From positions 46,001 through 110,000 of the forward strand of contig CAZQFH010000004.1 of the NCBI GenBank assembly GCA_964592595.1: a stretch of DNA of 64,000 bases, given 5' to 3'. Positions 26,480 through 35,412 of the stretch are shown here, piece after piece (positions within the stretch are counted from its first letter, which is position 1; the number at the start of each line of letters is the position of its first letter). The DNA comes from UBA5536 sp964592595 (GTDB lineage: Bacteria; Bacteroidota; Bacteroidia; Bacteroidales; F082). A model generated the notes under the pieces. The model was given only the letters and a program-made list of their open reading frames with translations, was not told the origin of the DNA and did no database searches. Position numbers and translations under genes: made by a program.

Positions 26480-27463
26480 ATGAACACACTTAAAGATAAA
26501 AAGGTTTTAGTTACCGGAGGAGCAGGGTTTATCGGCTCAAACCTTATCGAAACCTTATTGCAAATCGGAGCAAAAGTGACTTGTCTTGATAATTTTGCTA
26601 CTGGTCATCGTAAAAATATTGCCCCATTTTTAACTCATTCTGGTTTTACGCTTATTGAAGGCGATATCCGTGAGATAGAAACCTGCCGGAAAGCTACAAA
26701 TGGAAATGAATTTGTTTTTCATCAGGCTGCCCTGGGTTCTGTTCCACGTTCAATTAAAGATCCAGTCACTACGAATGAAGTAAATATTTCCGGAAGTCTG
26801 AACATGTTAATTGCTGCCAGAGATGCAAAAGTAAAACGTTTTATTTATGCAGCCAGTTCAAGCACTTATGGTGATTCGGAGAGCCTTCCGAAAGTGGAAG
26901 AAAAAATTGGCAGGCCGCTTTCGCCTTATGCTATTACCAAATACGTGAACGAGCTTTACGCAGATGTTTTTGCCCGCACTTATGGTTTCGAATCCATCGG
27001 ATTACGCTATTTTAATGTGTTCGGCCGGCGACAAGATCCCGAAGGAGCCTATGCTGCGGTTATCCCAAAATGGGTAAAGCAGTTTATGAGGCACGAAGCC
27101 ATCATCATTAATGGGCAAGGAGAATACAGTCGCGATTTTACTTACATTGATAATGTAATTCAGGCTAATCTTAAAGCAGCCACAACAACAGATCCCGATG
27201 CGGTTAATCAGGTGTATAATGTGGCTTTTGGCGATAGAACCACGCTTAATGAGTTAGCAATATGGCTAAGAGAAGCATTATCAGCTTACGATCCCAAAAT
27301 TGCAGCTGTTGAAATTGCCCACGGCCCCTATCGACAAGGTGACATTCCTCATTCGCTAGCTTCTATCGAAAAAGGAAAACAACTACTGGGTTATGACCCA
27401 CAGTTCAATCTAAAAGAAGGACTGAAAGAAGCCTGCAAATGGTATTGGGAAAACCTTTCATAA
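26480..27463 (+). CDS. UDP-N-acetylglucosamine 4-epimerase-like SDR (WbpP type)
   Basis: 327 residues, extended short-chain dehydrogenase. NAD-binding GGAGFIGSNLIE (about 13-24); catalytic Ser in AASSSTYGDSESLPKVEE and Tyr-Lys in SPYAITKYVNELYADVF, a stretch very like WbpP, which interconverts UDP-GlcNAc and UDP-GalNAc (or their uronic acids). C-terminal substrate domain has RDFTYIDNVIQANLKA and PYRQGDIPHSLASIEKG. It is the last gene before tRNA-Ala and would supply a sugar nucleotide for the polymer exported by the genes upstream. No glycosyltransferase, flippase or polymerase follows. Confidence 0.9.
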   Translation: MNTLKDKKVLVTGGAGFIGSNLIETLLQIGAKVTCLDNFATGHRKNIAPFLTHSGFTLIEGDIREIETCRKATNGNEFVFHQAALGSVPRSIKDPVTTNEVNISGSLNMLIAARDAKVKRFIYAASSSTYGDSESLPKVEEKIGRPLSPYAITKYVNELYADVFARTYGFESIGLRYFNVFGRRQDPEGAYAAVIPKWVKQFMRHEAIIINGQGEYSRDFTYIDNVIQANLKAATTTDPDAVNQVYNVAFGDRTTLNELAIWLREALSAYDPKIAAVEIAHGPYRQGDIPHSLASIEKGKQLLGYDPQFNLKEGLKEACKWYWENLS

Positions 27464-27493
27464 GGTGATTTTAAGCTTGTTTTGTTATTTTAT

Positions 27494-27525
27494 TTTGAAG
27501 AACAAAACAAAAAAACGTATTTTTG
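27494..27525 (+). promoter_or_regulatory. Complete Bacteroidota promoter of tRNA-Ala
   Basis: TTTG at 27494-27497, 20 bases, then TATTTTTG at 27518-27525: both boxes match the consensus with standard spacing. The tRNA starts ten bases downstream of the -7 box. This is the best promoter in the window. Confidence 0.85.
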
Positions 27526-27535
27526 CATCCACATT

Positions 27536-27609
27536 GGGGAATTAGCTCAGTTGGCTAGAGCGTTTGACTGGCAGTCAAAAGGTCATCGGTTCGATTCCGT
27601 TATTCTCCA
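27536..27609 (+). tRNA. tRNA-Ala (anticodon GGC)
   Basis: 74 bases without encoded CCA. The acceptor stem GGGGAAT pairs with ATTCTCC and contains G3-U70, the alanine identity pair. D-arm GCTC...GAGC; anticodon stem TTTGA/TCAAA with loop CTGGCAG, giving anticodon GGC (reads GCC and GCU). T-arm ATCGG-TTCGATT-CCGTT has one T-T mismatch. Discriminator base is A. It has its own promoter and terminator. Confidence 0.95.
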
Positions 27610-27621
27610 CTCTAAATATCA

Positions 27622-27651
27622 GGCAGTTAACATTAGTTGACTGCCTTTTTT
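27622..27651 (+). terminator. Terminator of tRNA-Ala
   Basis: GGCAGTTAA (27622-27630) pairs with TTGACTGCC (27637-27645, one G-U pair) around a six-base loop, followed by six T's. It lies 12 bases behind the tRNA. Confidence 0.9.
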
Positions 27652-28102
27652 AATGCTTTTTGTCGAACGCCATATTTTTCTTCAAGAAGTCCTCTAAAAA
27701 CCGCTATTTGCGCGATTCATACCTGCTAATAAAGGTAACAGAAAATAACCGCTTCACCACCCGGTGAAGCGGTAAAATTCCGGTAGTGAGAACAATGAGA
27801 TTAACCAAACCAACCAAAGGACAAGCTCTACTTCTTGTATTTTCAGCTCCCTAAACTTTGACAGGACTACCGAAATAACAACACTTTTAAAAAAAACACT
27901 TTAAAATGAATTATTTCCAATAACAAAATTATAGCACGTTGTTTATCAACACAATAAGTATTATTACGTATCTTTTAACAACAAATAAGGGCGTTCACTT
28001 ACACCTAAGCATTTTTTGTCAGGGATATCAAATCAGGTAGTTAATAGCATTGGCTTTTCGATCTCTTAAATGAACAAGTTAGCCTTGCATACAATTTCTT
28101 CT
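27652..28102. other. Gene-free spacer with a strong hairpin
   Basis: 450 bases with no convincing ORF. It holds a perfect 11-bp hairpin, ACCGCTTCACC at 27748-27758 and its complement at 27763-27773, with loop ACCC and no T-run after it, so it is not a standard terminator. A second, longer-range repeat (CGGTAGT at 27781-27787, ACTACCG at 27866-27872) could enclose the next 80 bases. A small RNA or a spread intergenic element is possible; nothing further can be supported. Confidence 0.5.
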
Positions 28103-28110
28103 TATTTTTG
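28103..28110 (+). promoter_or_regulatory. -7 element of the polyphosphate glucokinase gene
   Basis: TATTTTTG, perfect TAnnTTTG, 15 bases before the ATG at 28126. Because it overlaps the in-frame TTG at 28108, the ATG is the likely start. Confidence 0.55.
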
Positions 28111-28125
28111 AAAAAACTCAGCACT

Positions 28126-28860
28126 ATGGAAATACTAGGAATCGACATTGGCGGAAGCGGTATAAAAGGCGCAATTGTCAATATAAAAGATGGAACATTA
28201 GTAACGGAAAGACATCGTATTGCAACACCCCAACCTGCAACTCCGCAAGCAGTGGCAGAAACCTTACAGGCATTGGTAGAACATTTTAAATATGCTGGTT
28301 CGATAGGCTGCGGATTTCCGGCCCTGATTCGAAATGGTGTAGCAAAAACAGCAGCTAATATTGACAAAAGTTGGGTTAATATTCCAGTAGAGAAACTGCT
28401 TTCGGAAGCTACCGGACAAAATGTTTATGTGATTAACGACGCTGATGCGGCTGGTTTGGGAGAGCTGCGCTTTGGTGCCGGCAACGGACATCCGGGTGTT
28501 GTGATGATGTTAACCATTGGAACGGGTATTGGTTCAGCAATCATTCATAAAGGTGTATTATTGCCATGCACAGAACTGGGTCACGTCGAGTTTAAGGGCG
28601 ATAGTGCAGAGAAGTATTGTTCGGATGCGACCCGCGAACGCGAAAACCTCAGTTGGGTAAAATGGGGTAAGCGTTTCAATAAATACCTGATACATATGGA
28701 AATGCTTTTCTCTCCTGACCTATTTATTTTGGGAGGTGGAGCCAGCAAAAAGTTTGAAAAGTTCAAAGAACAGTTGACGATTCACGTTGAAGTGATACCA
28801 GCAAGCCTCCAAAATATGGCAGGTATTATTGGCGCTGCATGTTATGCTGGCGATAAATAG
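28126..28860 (+). CDS. ppgK: Polyphosphate glucokinase (ROK family)
   Basis: 244 residues from the ATG at 28126. Phosphorylates glucose to glucose-6-phosphate with polyphosphate (and often ATP) as donor. Phosphate-binding loops MEILGIDIGGSGIKGAIV and MLTIGTGIGSAII; catalytic Asp in VINDADAAGLGE; the region TELGHVEF, then LSWVKWGKRFNKYL and the end motif SPDLFILGGGASKKFEKF match polyphosphate glucokinases rather than other ROK proteins. Placed just ahead of the GH92 mannosidase (32 bases), it would trap hexoses freed outside the cell, though mannose is not its classic substrate. Confidence 0.9.
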   Translation: MEILGIDIGGSGIKGAIVNIKDGTLVTERHRIATPQPATPQAVAETLQALVEHFKYAGSIGCGFPALIRNGVAKTAANIDKSWVNIPVEKLLSEATGQNVYVINDADAAGLGELRFGAGNGHPGVVMMLTIGTGIGSAIIHKGVLLPCTELGHVEFKGDSAEKYCSDATRERENLSWVKWGKRFNKYLIHMEMLFSPDLFILGGGASKKFEKFKEQLTIHVEVIPASLQNMAGIIGAACYAGDK

Positions 28861-28892
28861 CCTTTTAATTTGACTTTTTTCAAAATGATCCT

Positions 28893-31223
28893 ATGAAAGC
28901 AATACAAGCATTTTCAGAGGGAAGAAAAACTTTTACTCTACAAAATTTAATCTTTTTTGTTGTGCTGCTTGTTTCATTGCATACTGCTAAAGCCCAAAAC
29001 CAAACTAATTATGTGGATTTTGTTAATCCAATGATCGGAACGCAACGCATGGGTCATACTTTTCCGGGGGCTACTGTGCCTTTTGGAATGGTACAACTGA
29101 GTCCGGATACTGATACAGTAAATTATGATAAAGCTGGAAGTTATAACCCCGAAGTTTATGCTTATTGCACAGGTTATCAATATGACGACCCTACTATTGT
29201 AGGTTTTAGCCATACGCATTTTAGCGGGACAGGCCACTCAGATTTAGGTGATATCCTCCTGATGCCCATTTCCGGGAAGCTAAAACTCAACCCGGGTACT
29301 GCCAAAAATCCCGAGAGTGGTTACCGCTCGCGTTTTGATCATCAAGATGAAACAGCTGTGCCAAACTACTATCAGGTCAAATTACAGGATTACAATATTA
29401 ATGCTGAGCTAACTACTTCAACACGAGCAGGATTTCATCGGTACACTTTTAACGACACCCTACAAAACTTTCTTATCCTGGACTTGATTCATGGCATTTA
29501 CAATTATGAAGATAAAAATGTTTGGACTTTCGTTCGCGTCGAAAACGACACTTTAATTACCGGATATCGCCAAACCAGCGGCTGGGCGCGCACTCGAACT
29601 GTTTATTTTGCACTCGTACTTAGTGCTCCTTTACAAAACTATGGTCACATAAAATACGACAATTCAGTTTACAATGGCTTTTATCGAAAATTTGATGAAA
29701 GCAAAAACTTTCCCGAAATCGCCGGACGCAAAATCAGGATATGGCTCGAGCCAAAACTGCCAGCCAATAAGGAATTATGTGTCAAAGTCGGACTTTCATC
29801 CGTTAGTGCAAAAGCTGCCCTTACCAACCTTAAAACCGAAATACCGCATTGGAATTTCGATCAGGTGGTGCTCGATGGCCAGCAAAGCTGGAATAAGGAA
29901 CTCTCGAAAATACAAGCTGAAACGCTTACCGATGGTAATAGTGTTGTTTTTTACACAGCACTCTATCACAGCTTTTTAAGTCCGATAACCTATATGGATG
30001 TGGATGGTCGTTATCGTGGCCTTGACCAGGAAATACATCAGGCTGAAGGTTTTACTAATTATACCATCTTCTCGTTGTGGGATACATACAGAGCGCTTCA
30101 TCCGCTTTTCAATCTTATCCAGCCTGATCGCAGCCACGATATGGCCGAATCAATGCTGGCTCACTTTGATCAAAGCGTTCATCCGATGCTGCCGGTTTGG
30201 TCGCATTATGCCAACGAAAACTGGTGTATGATTGGCTACCACAGCGTTTCCGTATTGGCCGATGCCATTGTAAAAGGTACTTTTAAGGGAGAGATCAAAA
30301 GGGCATTGGATGCTGCATCCCGAACAGCCAGCTATCCGCTTTACGATGGTTTAGATCACTATATACAACTGGGGTATGTTCCCGAAGACAAAAGCGGTAA
30401 TTCCGTGAGCAAAACATTGGAATATGCTTACGATGACTGGTGTATCGCACAAATAGCTTCGTATGCAAATGATTCTGAAGCCAAATCAGCATTTGAACTC
30501 CGGTCGTTTAATTTTCGAAATCAGTTTAATGCAGCTTCTGGTTTTATGCATCCTCGCCTGGCAAATGGCACTTTCAAAGCTCAATTTAATCCTTTCGATA
30601 CGCATGGGCAGGGCTTTATCGAAGGGAATGCCTGGAACTATGGTTTTTATGTTCCGCATCAAATTTCGGAAATGATAGACTTGATGGGTGGGAAAAATGC
30701 AGTTAACGCTAAACTTGACAGTCTTTTTACTTTGGAACTTTCTGATGAACATATTGCTAAAAATGAAGACATCACACGCGATGGTATTATTGGAATGTAT
30801 GTGCATGGCAACGAACCAGGGCATCATATTCCTTATCTTTTTAATTTTACAGGAACTCCTGAAAAAACCCAACAACGCGTCAGGATGATTCAGGAAACCA
30901 TGTATGCAAATGCACCCGATGGCTTATGCGGTAATGACGATTGCGGGGAGCTGTCGGCCTGGTATATTTTCAGTGCTTTAGGCTTTTATCCGGTTTGTCC
31001 GGGAAGCGATGAATATGTCATCGGAAGTCCATCCGTTAAATCTGCCATTGTGGATTTGGGTAACGGGAAAACCCTCAAAATTATAGCCAGAAATCAAGCT
31101 GAAAATAATATTTATGTAAAAAAAGTATCGCTAAACGGGAAAACTGTTACAGATTTCAAACTCAGTCACAAAGCTTTAGTGCAAGGCGGTTTACTCGAAT
31201 TTGAAATGACTGAGCGTTTCTAA
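28893..31223 (+). CDS. GH92 alpha-mannosidase family glycoside hydrolase
   Basis: 776 residues with an N-terminal signal peptide (hydrophobic core FFVVLLVSLHTAKA, about 22-34). GH92 enzymes are calcium-dependent exo-alpha-mannosidases acting on N-glycan and yeast-mannan linkages. Diagnostic stretches: NYVDFVNPMIGTQRMGHTFPG at the N-terminus, GFSHTHFSGTGHSDLGD, the (alpha/alpha)6 domain with EGNAWNYGFYVPH, GNEPGHHIPYLFNFTG, and GNDDCGELSAWYIFSALGF, where the Asp pair corresponds to the catalytic base region. It is probably periplasmic; a lipobox is not seen. No SusC/SusD pair is near, so it is not in a full utilisation locus. Confidence 0.95.
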   Translation: MKAIQAFSEGRKTFTLQNLIFFVVLLVSLHTAKAQNQTNYVDFVNPMIGTQRMGHTFPGATVPFGMVQLSPDTDTVNYDKAGSYNPEVYAYCTGYQYDDPTIVGFSHTHFSGTGHSDLGDILLMPISGKLKLNPGTAKNPESGYRSRFDHQDETAVPNYYQVKLQDYNINAELTTSTRAGFHRYTFNDTLQNFLILDLIHGIYNYEDKNVWTFVRVENDTLITGYRQTSGWARTRTVYFALVLSAPLQNYGHIKYDNSVYNGFYRKFDESKNFPEIAGRKIRIWLEPKLPANKELCVKVGLSSVSAKAALTNLKTEIPHWNFDQVVLDGQQSWNKELSKIQAETLTDGNSVVFYTALYHSFLSPITYMDVDGRYRGLDQEIHQAEGFTNYTIFSLWDTYRALHPLFNLIQPDRSHDMAESMLAHFDQSVHPMLPVWSHYANENWCMIGYHSVSVLADAIVKGTFKGEIKRALDAASRTASYPLYDGLDHYIQLGYVPEDKSGNSVSKTLEYAYDDWCIAQIASYANDSEAKSAFELRSFNFRNQFNAASGFMHPRLANGTFKAQFNPFDTHGQGFIEGNAWNYGFYVPHQISEMIDLMGGKNAVNAKLDSLFTLELSDEHIAKNEDITRDGIIGMYVHGNEPGHHIPYLFNFTGTPEKTQQRVRMIQETMYANAPDGLCGNDDCGELSAWYIFSALGFYPVCPGSDEYVIGSPSVKSAIVDLGNGKTLKIIARNQAENNIYVKKVSLNGKTVTDFKLSHKALVQGGLLEFEMTERF

Positions 31224-31241
31224 AACCAAACTTAAATTACT

Positions 31242-33887
31242 TCAGTAAAACAACACATTAACATTTGGTTTCTGCCGTTTAAGCGCTTCAATATCCTTTG
31301 CTCTTATCCTGGTATTATAACATTTCAAATGCTTCATGGCGGGCAATTGATCTATCGGACTCAGTTTTCTTACCCGTGTATTAAAAATCGAAACCTCTTC
31401 AAGTTGATAAAGATTATCCAAGGGTTTTAAGGACTTTATCTGAGTTCCACCGGCGTTGAGTACTTTAAGGTTTGTTAATCCTTCCAACGGACTAAGATCA
31501 CTTATGGGAGTACTCTCGATATTCAACACTTCAAGCTGCTTTAAGCTGGAAAGAGGCTTCAGATTTACAACCGGACTACCGGTAATCTCGAGCTGTTTAA
31601 GCCATTTTTTATCCGATAAAGGGCTCAAATCAGCAACAGCACTTGCATTTACCTTTAATTTTTCAAGAAGAGGAAGTTTTGCCAATGGTAGTAAGCTGAC
31701 AAATTCTGATCCTTCAATTTCTATCTCCTTCAAATCTGCTATCTGCTGCAGCTGTAGAGCATTAGGATTTACATTTACGGAAACTTTTTTTGCAAAAACT
31801 GCTCGCCATGCTTCTGAAAGATTACCCCACCACATCTGAAGTTCTTTGGTCTGATAAATTATTAAAACATTAGGCTGTAATGCTTTAAGTTTTTGAGCCT
31901 GCTGAGCAGCAACCCGGCTATTATCTGCATCAACGAGCTCCAGCTGGTTAAGGCCAAAAAGTGGCTCCAGTGATTCAACACGTGAATTAAAAATATTAAT
32001 GGTCTCCAGATTTGATAAATTACCGAGTGGATTCAAATTTGAAATACGCGTGTCAGAAACATCCAGCATTTTCAAAAAAACAAGATTCGAAAGGGGTGAC
32101 AGATCTGTTATTTCAGTTCGTGGAAGCCAGAGTTGTTCGAGCAATGAAAGCCGCGATATAGGCTCAAGCTGCTGAAGATAAGTGTTATCACTCAAATTTA
32201 ATGCTTTGAGGTTAATAATTTGATGCAGCTCTTCAGTGCCGGGATTATTACTTATTCCACTTTGCTTAGCCAATATAGCTCTCCAATAAATCGGCAGCGA
32301 ATCCCACCATTCTTTAAGCGCTTCAGTTTCATAAATCACAAGTACTTCTGGGCGTTCCTGCATGAATTTAAGTGCTTGTTCTCCAGTAATTTCACTGTGG
32401 TCACAGTAGATTTTTGAAAGCATAGGCAATGCCGATAAGGGATTGAGCGAATTAACGGCCGTATAACTGATTTGTAGTACCGAAAGTGCTTCCATCTGAT
32501 TTACTGTACTAATATCACGTATTTGGGTATGATCCAGATTCAATAATTGAAGATTTTTCATTTTCATGAGCGGCCCAATGGACGTAACAGTGGTATTGCT
32601 CACATCAAGCCTCTGCAGATTTACTAAGTTTCTCAAAGGCTCCAATTCTTGGATATTTGTTCCAGAAACCCTAAGTATCGTCAGATTTTTAAGGCCTTCC
32701 AAAGGGCTTAATTCCTCTATCTGTGTGTTGAAGCAATAAAGTTTTTCGAGTTGCCTCAAGAATCGCATCGTTTCAAGATTTTGCAGTGGGGTGTTAAAAG
32801 CGTATAACTCTTTGATATTGACCGAATATTGTAAAGGGCTCAGATCGCTTACCTGTGTATTGCTAAAATAAATTGCTTCGAGTTTATTTAAATTTCGTAT
32901 TGGCGAAATGTCATCAATGTCCGTATTGCTAAAATTGATTAGCTGTAAATCCGGTAGCTGAGCAATTGGTTCAAGATGTGTAAAATGTGTCTTATAAGCA
33001 ATATTAACTTCCTTCTTTTTTGTAAATGACTTAAGTTGAGCATAAACAGGCGAAAGATCGGCCTGAATGGTATCGGGCAGCCATTGCAATGTTGTGTCGT
33101 TCAAAAACACAATGGTATCGGGCTTGTGCCCAAAAAGTTTTTCGCGTAAAGCCAAATGCATGGTGTCCTGATCAACCACCATAAAACTGTCGTTTCGAAT
33201 CACGGTGTAAGGTTTTAGCGCCACAAATGCATCTGCTGATAAGTGTAAAATATCAGTAAACGGAAGCGTATCATACACTAAAACATTCTCTCCGAAAAAA
33301 GTACGCCATTCAAACGCCATATTATTCCACCAATTGCGTAATTCTTCTTTTTCGTTGAGTTTGGTGGTGTAAAAACTCACAATTTTCAGGTCTTTTTTAA
33401 AAGGATCAAAATTGATTTCAACATACCTTTCGCGGCTATTGCTAACCGTGTCATTTTGCACCGTAATTCCATCAAGTTGCCTTACCAATTTTACTTTAAA
33501 AAACAAGGCACCATCAGCATTGGCAAACTGATCAATTTGTTGGATATCAAAACGAAACTTAACTGTTTTAAAAAAGAAATCCACATCTTTGAGGTATGCC
33601 TGCACATCTTTGTTTAAAAGGGTTTCACGATTTTCGTCCAGGTCATCTTCTACCTGTACTTCGGCATCACGAAAAATCTTGGCATAGCTTTGATTGATCA
33701 CAATTTCCTTTTCCTGAACAGTTGCCGTTGGATCTCCCAAAAAATTAATTGTTCCTTCCAGAAATTCTACCAATTGCCGGCATTCTTCCTTATACTTATC
33801 AATAGCCTCAGGATTGATTTCCTGATCCTGCGAAAAACTTGAAGTGCTGATAAACAGCAACAACATCAACAAGGTAAAATTTCTCAT
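31242..33887 (-). CDS. Secreted leucine-rich-repeat protein with repeated WW/WR modules
   Basis: 881 residues. Signal peptide MRNFTLLMLLLFISTSSFSQ. An N-terminal domain (about 21-300) is followed by about 20 SDS22-like LRRs of about 22 residues (consensus NTxIxDLSPLxxLxxLExL) in three blocks: about 303-500, 552-660 and 712-865. A conserved segment with WW...WR occurs before or between blocks: WWNNMAFEWRTF (186-197), WWDSLPIYWRAI (527-538) and WWGNLSEAWRAV (686-697), the last two preceded by RPEVLVIYET or QPNVLIIYQT. The protein ends at KPNVNVLFY, the same phase at which the next module would begin, so it looks built by duplication. Probable protein- or ligand-binding scaffold; function unknown. 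Last gene of a four-gene operon, overlapping its upstream neighbour by ATGA. Confidence 0.88.
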   Translation of the reverse strand: MRNFTLLMLLLFISTSSFSQDQEINPEAIDKYKEECRQLVEFLEGTINFLGDPTATVQEKEIVINQSYAKIFRDAEVQVEDDLDENRETLLNKDVQAYLKDVDFFFKTVKFRFDIQQIDQFANADGALFFKVKLVRQLDGITVQNDTVSNSRERYVEINFDPFKKDLKIVSFYTTKLNEKEELRNWWNNMAFEWRTFFGENVLVYDTLPFTDILHLSADAFVALKPYTVIRNDSFMVVDQDTMHLALREKLFGHKPDTIVFLNDTTLQWLPDTIQADLSPVYAQLKSFTKKKEVNIAYKTHFTHLEPIAQLPDLQLINFSNTDIDDISPIRNLNKLEAIYFSNTQVSDLSPLQYSVNIKELYAFNTPLQNLETMRFLRQLEKLYCFNTQIEELSPLEGLKNLTILRVSGTNIQELEPLRNLVNLQRLDVSNTTVTSIGPLMKMKNLQLLNLDHTQIRDISTVNQMEALSVLQISYTAVNSLNPLSALPMLSKIYCDHSEITGEQALKFMQERPEVLVIYETEALKEWWDSLPIYWRAILAKQSGISNNPGTEELHQIINLKALNLSDNTYLQQLEPISRLSLLEQLWLPRTEITDLSPLSNLVFLKMLDVSDTRISNLNPLGNLSNLETINIFNSRVESLEPLFGLNQLELVDADNSRVAAQQAQKLKALQPNVLIIYQTKELQMWWGNLSEAWRAVFAKKVSVNVNPNALQLQQIADLKEIEIEGSEFVSLLPLAKLPLLEKLKVNASAVADLSPLSDKKWLKQLEITGSPVVNLKPLSSLKQLEVLNIESTPISDLSPLEGLTNLKVLNAGGTQIKSLKPLDNLYQLEEVSIFNTRVRKLSPIDQLPAMKHLKCYNTRIRAKDIEALKRQKPNVNVLFY

Positions 33888-34741
33888 GGCTGATAAAACA
33901 TTAAAAGTTTTTCTTTTTCATTCTCAGTTACATACATCAAATTAGAAATTAGCCATCCGGTATTATTTCCACTGCGATTGAACCAGCTGACTTCAAAGTA
34001 CCAATTATCGATTTGGAAGATATGGAATTTAAGTTTATCCACGTTTTTAAACTTCAGATTGCCTTTTTTTACTTCATAAAAAAACAAGCTGAGATAATCC
34101 GGCTGAAAATCTTTAGAAGCATAATATTCAATTACTTCTGGTTGTTGAAAGGCTTTATAAATATTCATGAAATCCAGTTCGTGGCTCATGGGATGCAAAA
34201 AATGTTTTTCGCGTTGAGCCATTTCACCGGCTGGAAACAGTTTACTGAAAGCCGGATAATAAACATTGGTAAGCACCCATTTTGATCCCAGATTTTCCTT
34301 TTCAATCATTAAAATCAGGATAATTTGAACCTCTTTGCCCAGGTGCAAAAAAGTTGTTGAAACCTCTGCGTACCAGCGTCCTCCGGTGAAGCGAAGAAAA
34401 CTGGAATCGGAACCTGTTAAGTCCTCGATAAAATAATCGCGCAAACTGCCTGTTGTTCGTGGATTCTCTTTGTCGAACAATAATGGTAGCATCTCACCGC
34501 GTTTCTCCTGGTCGCGCCAGGCTGGATTTGAGGGAAAAAGCTTTTTACCAAACTGATCTTCTTCATTGTTGAACCTGCTGAAAAATTGGCTCATTTGCTT
34601 GGTCATAGCATAAAGAGCGGTTTCGTCCACCTGTGTATTACCCAATCTACGTGTCTGTGTCTTAAGTTCACTAGTTATAAAAAAGAAGAAACAGCAACTT
34701 ATTGTCAAAAGCAACACTTGTTTCACAGCGGTTTTTCTCAT
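33884..34741 (-). CDS. Secreted protein of unknown function, partner of the LRR protein
   Basis: 285 residues from the ATG at 34741. The longer frame from 34795 would begin inside a hairpin and lacks a signal sequence at its start; from 34741 the N-terminus MRKTAVKQVLLLTISCCFFF is a good signal or anchor. The rest is one soluble alpha/beta domain, rich in aromatic residues (ETALYAMTKQMSQFFSRFN, FTGGRWYAEVSTTFLHLGKE, DKLKFHIFQIDNWYFEVSWF). I do not recognise the family. Its stop overlaps the start of the LRR gene by four bases (ATGA), so the two are translationally coupled and probably work together. Confidence 0.8.
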   Translation of the reverse strand: MRKTAVKQVLLLTISCCFFFFITSELKTQTRRLGNTQVDETALYAMTKQMSQFFSRFNNEEDQFGKKLFPSNPAWRDQEKRGEMLPLLFDKENPRTTGSLRDYFIEDLTGSDSSFLRFTGGRWYAEVSTTFLHLGKEVQIILILMIEKENLGSKWVLTNVYYPAFSKLFPAGEMAQREKHFLHPMSHELDFMNIYKAFQQPEVIEYYASKDFQPDYLSLFFYEVKKGNLKFKNVDKLKFHIFQIDNWYFEVSWFNRSGNNTGWLISNLMYVTENEKEKLLMFYQP

Positions 34742-34772
34742 GCAACCATCAATCATACCTGAATTTTCAACG

Positions 34773-34803
34773 AACCCCGTCCGGATAAGCTCCAAACGGG
34801 GTT
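34773..34803. promoter_or_regulatory. Hairpin in the unknown envelope operon
   Basis: AACCCCGT (34773-34780) pairs with ACGGGGTT (34796-34803). A run of seven T's follows on the plus strand, but the genes here run leftward, where no U-run follows. It lies between the 192-residue gene and the 285-residue gene and may set mRNA stability or expression ratio. Confidence 0.5.
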
Positions 34804-34829
34804 ATTAGTTTTTTTAAATTACAAACAAA

Positions 34830-35408
34830 TTATTTACTAGTTTCCTTCACGCGCATATCACCCAGTAATACATCCCAGAAACCAATGATTCGTCCACCTA
34901 TCTGTGTCTCTTTGCGTTTCACATACACGGTGATGTCTTTTTTGGTAGTGTCTTCATAAACCAAACCACCTTCTTTGTCGTATCCTTTAAACTTCTGGAA
35001 AATCGTGATTACACCTACATAAGTACCATCAGGCTGACGTTGCAAATCGCTCACATATTCAATTTTGAACCATTCAATTTCAACACGGTCGTAGTTCAAG
35101 CGCATCAATCTTTCAAAGTATTGACGCACATTGTAATAGGCTACCTCAGGACGTCCAAGGGATGACACACCAATTTCGGCACCAGCCATAAAAAGTTCTT
35201 CAGCGCGATCGATCACACGGTTAGCTTCGCTCCAGGGTGTGGTTTTACTACCAATAATACTAATGTATTTACTCAGATCGCGTACTTTTTCCAGTGCCAG
35301 GCTGTCGATGGCTTGTTTTCTTTCGGGACTGAGATCATCCTGAGCCTGAACAATATTTAATGAAAACACGCCGAACAATACGGCTAATATGATTTGTATC
35401 TTTCTCAT
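34830..35408 (-). CDS. Secreted protein of unknown function in the LRR operon
   Basis: 192 residues with a signal peptide (MRKIQIILAVLFGVFSLNIV, cleavage near QAQ). The mature protein has a helical first half (SPERKQAIDSLALEKVRDLS, then ANRVIDRAEELFMAGAEIG) and a beta-rich second half (VEIEWFKIEYVSDLQRQPDG, TYVGVITIFQKFKGYD, KKDITVYVKRKETQIGG). No known domain is recognised. The small helical-plus-strand layout might be an NTF2-like or lipocalin-like binding domain, but this is a guess. It begins four bases after the stop of the upstream coiled-coil lipoprotein. Confidence 0.8.
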   Translation of the reverse strand: MRKIQIILAVLFGVFSLNIVQAQDDLSPERKQAIDSLALEKVRDLSKYISIIGSKTTPWSEANRVIDRAEELFMAGAEIGVSSLGRPEVAYYNVRQYFERLMRLNYDRVEIEWFKIEYVSDLQRQPDGTYVGVITIFQKFKGYDKEGGLVYEDTTKKDITVYVKRKETQIGGRIIGFWDVLLGDMRVKETSK

Positions 35409-35412
35409 TTGT

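Noticed and set aside
27536..27609. tRNA-Ala as an integration site
   Set aside because: No integrase gene and no repeat of the tRNA 3' end was found downstream in the window.
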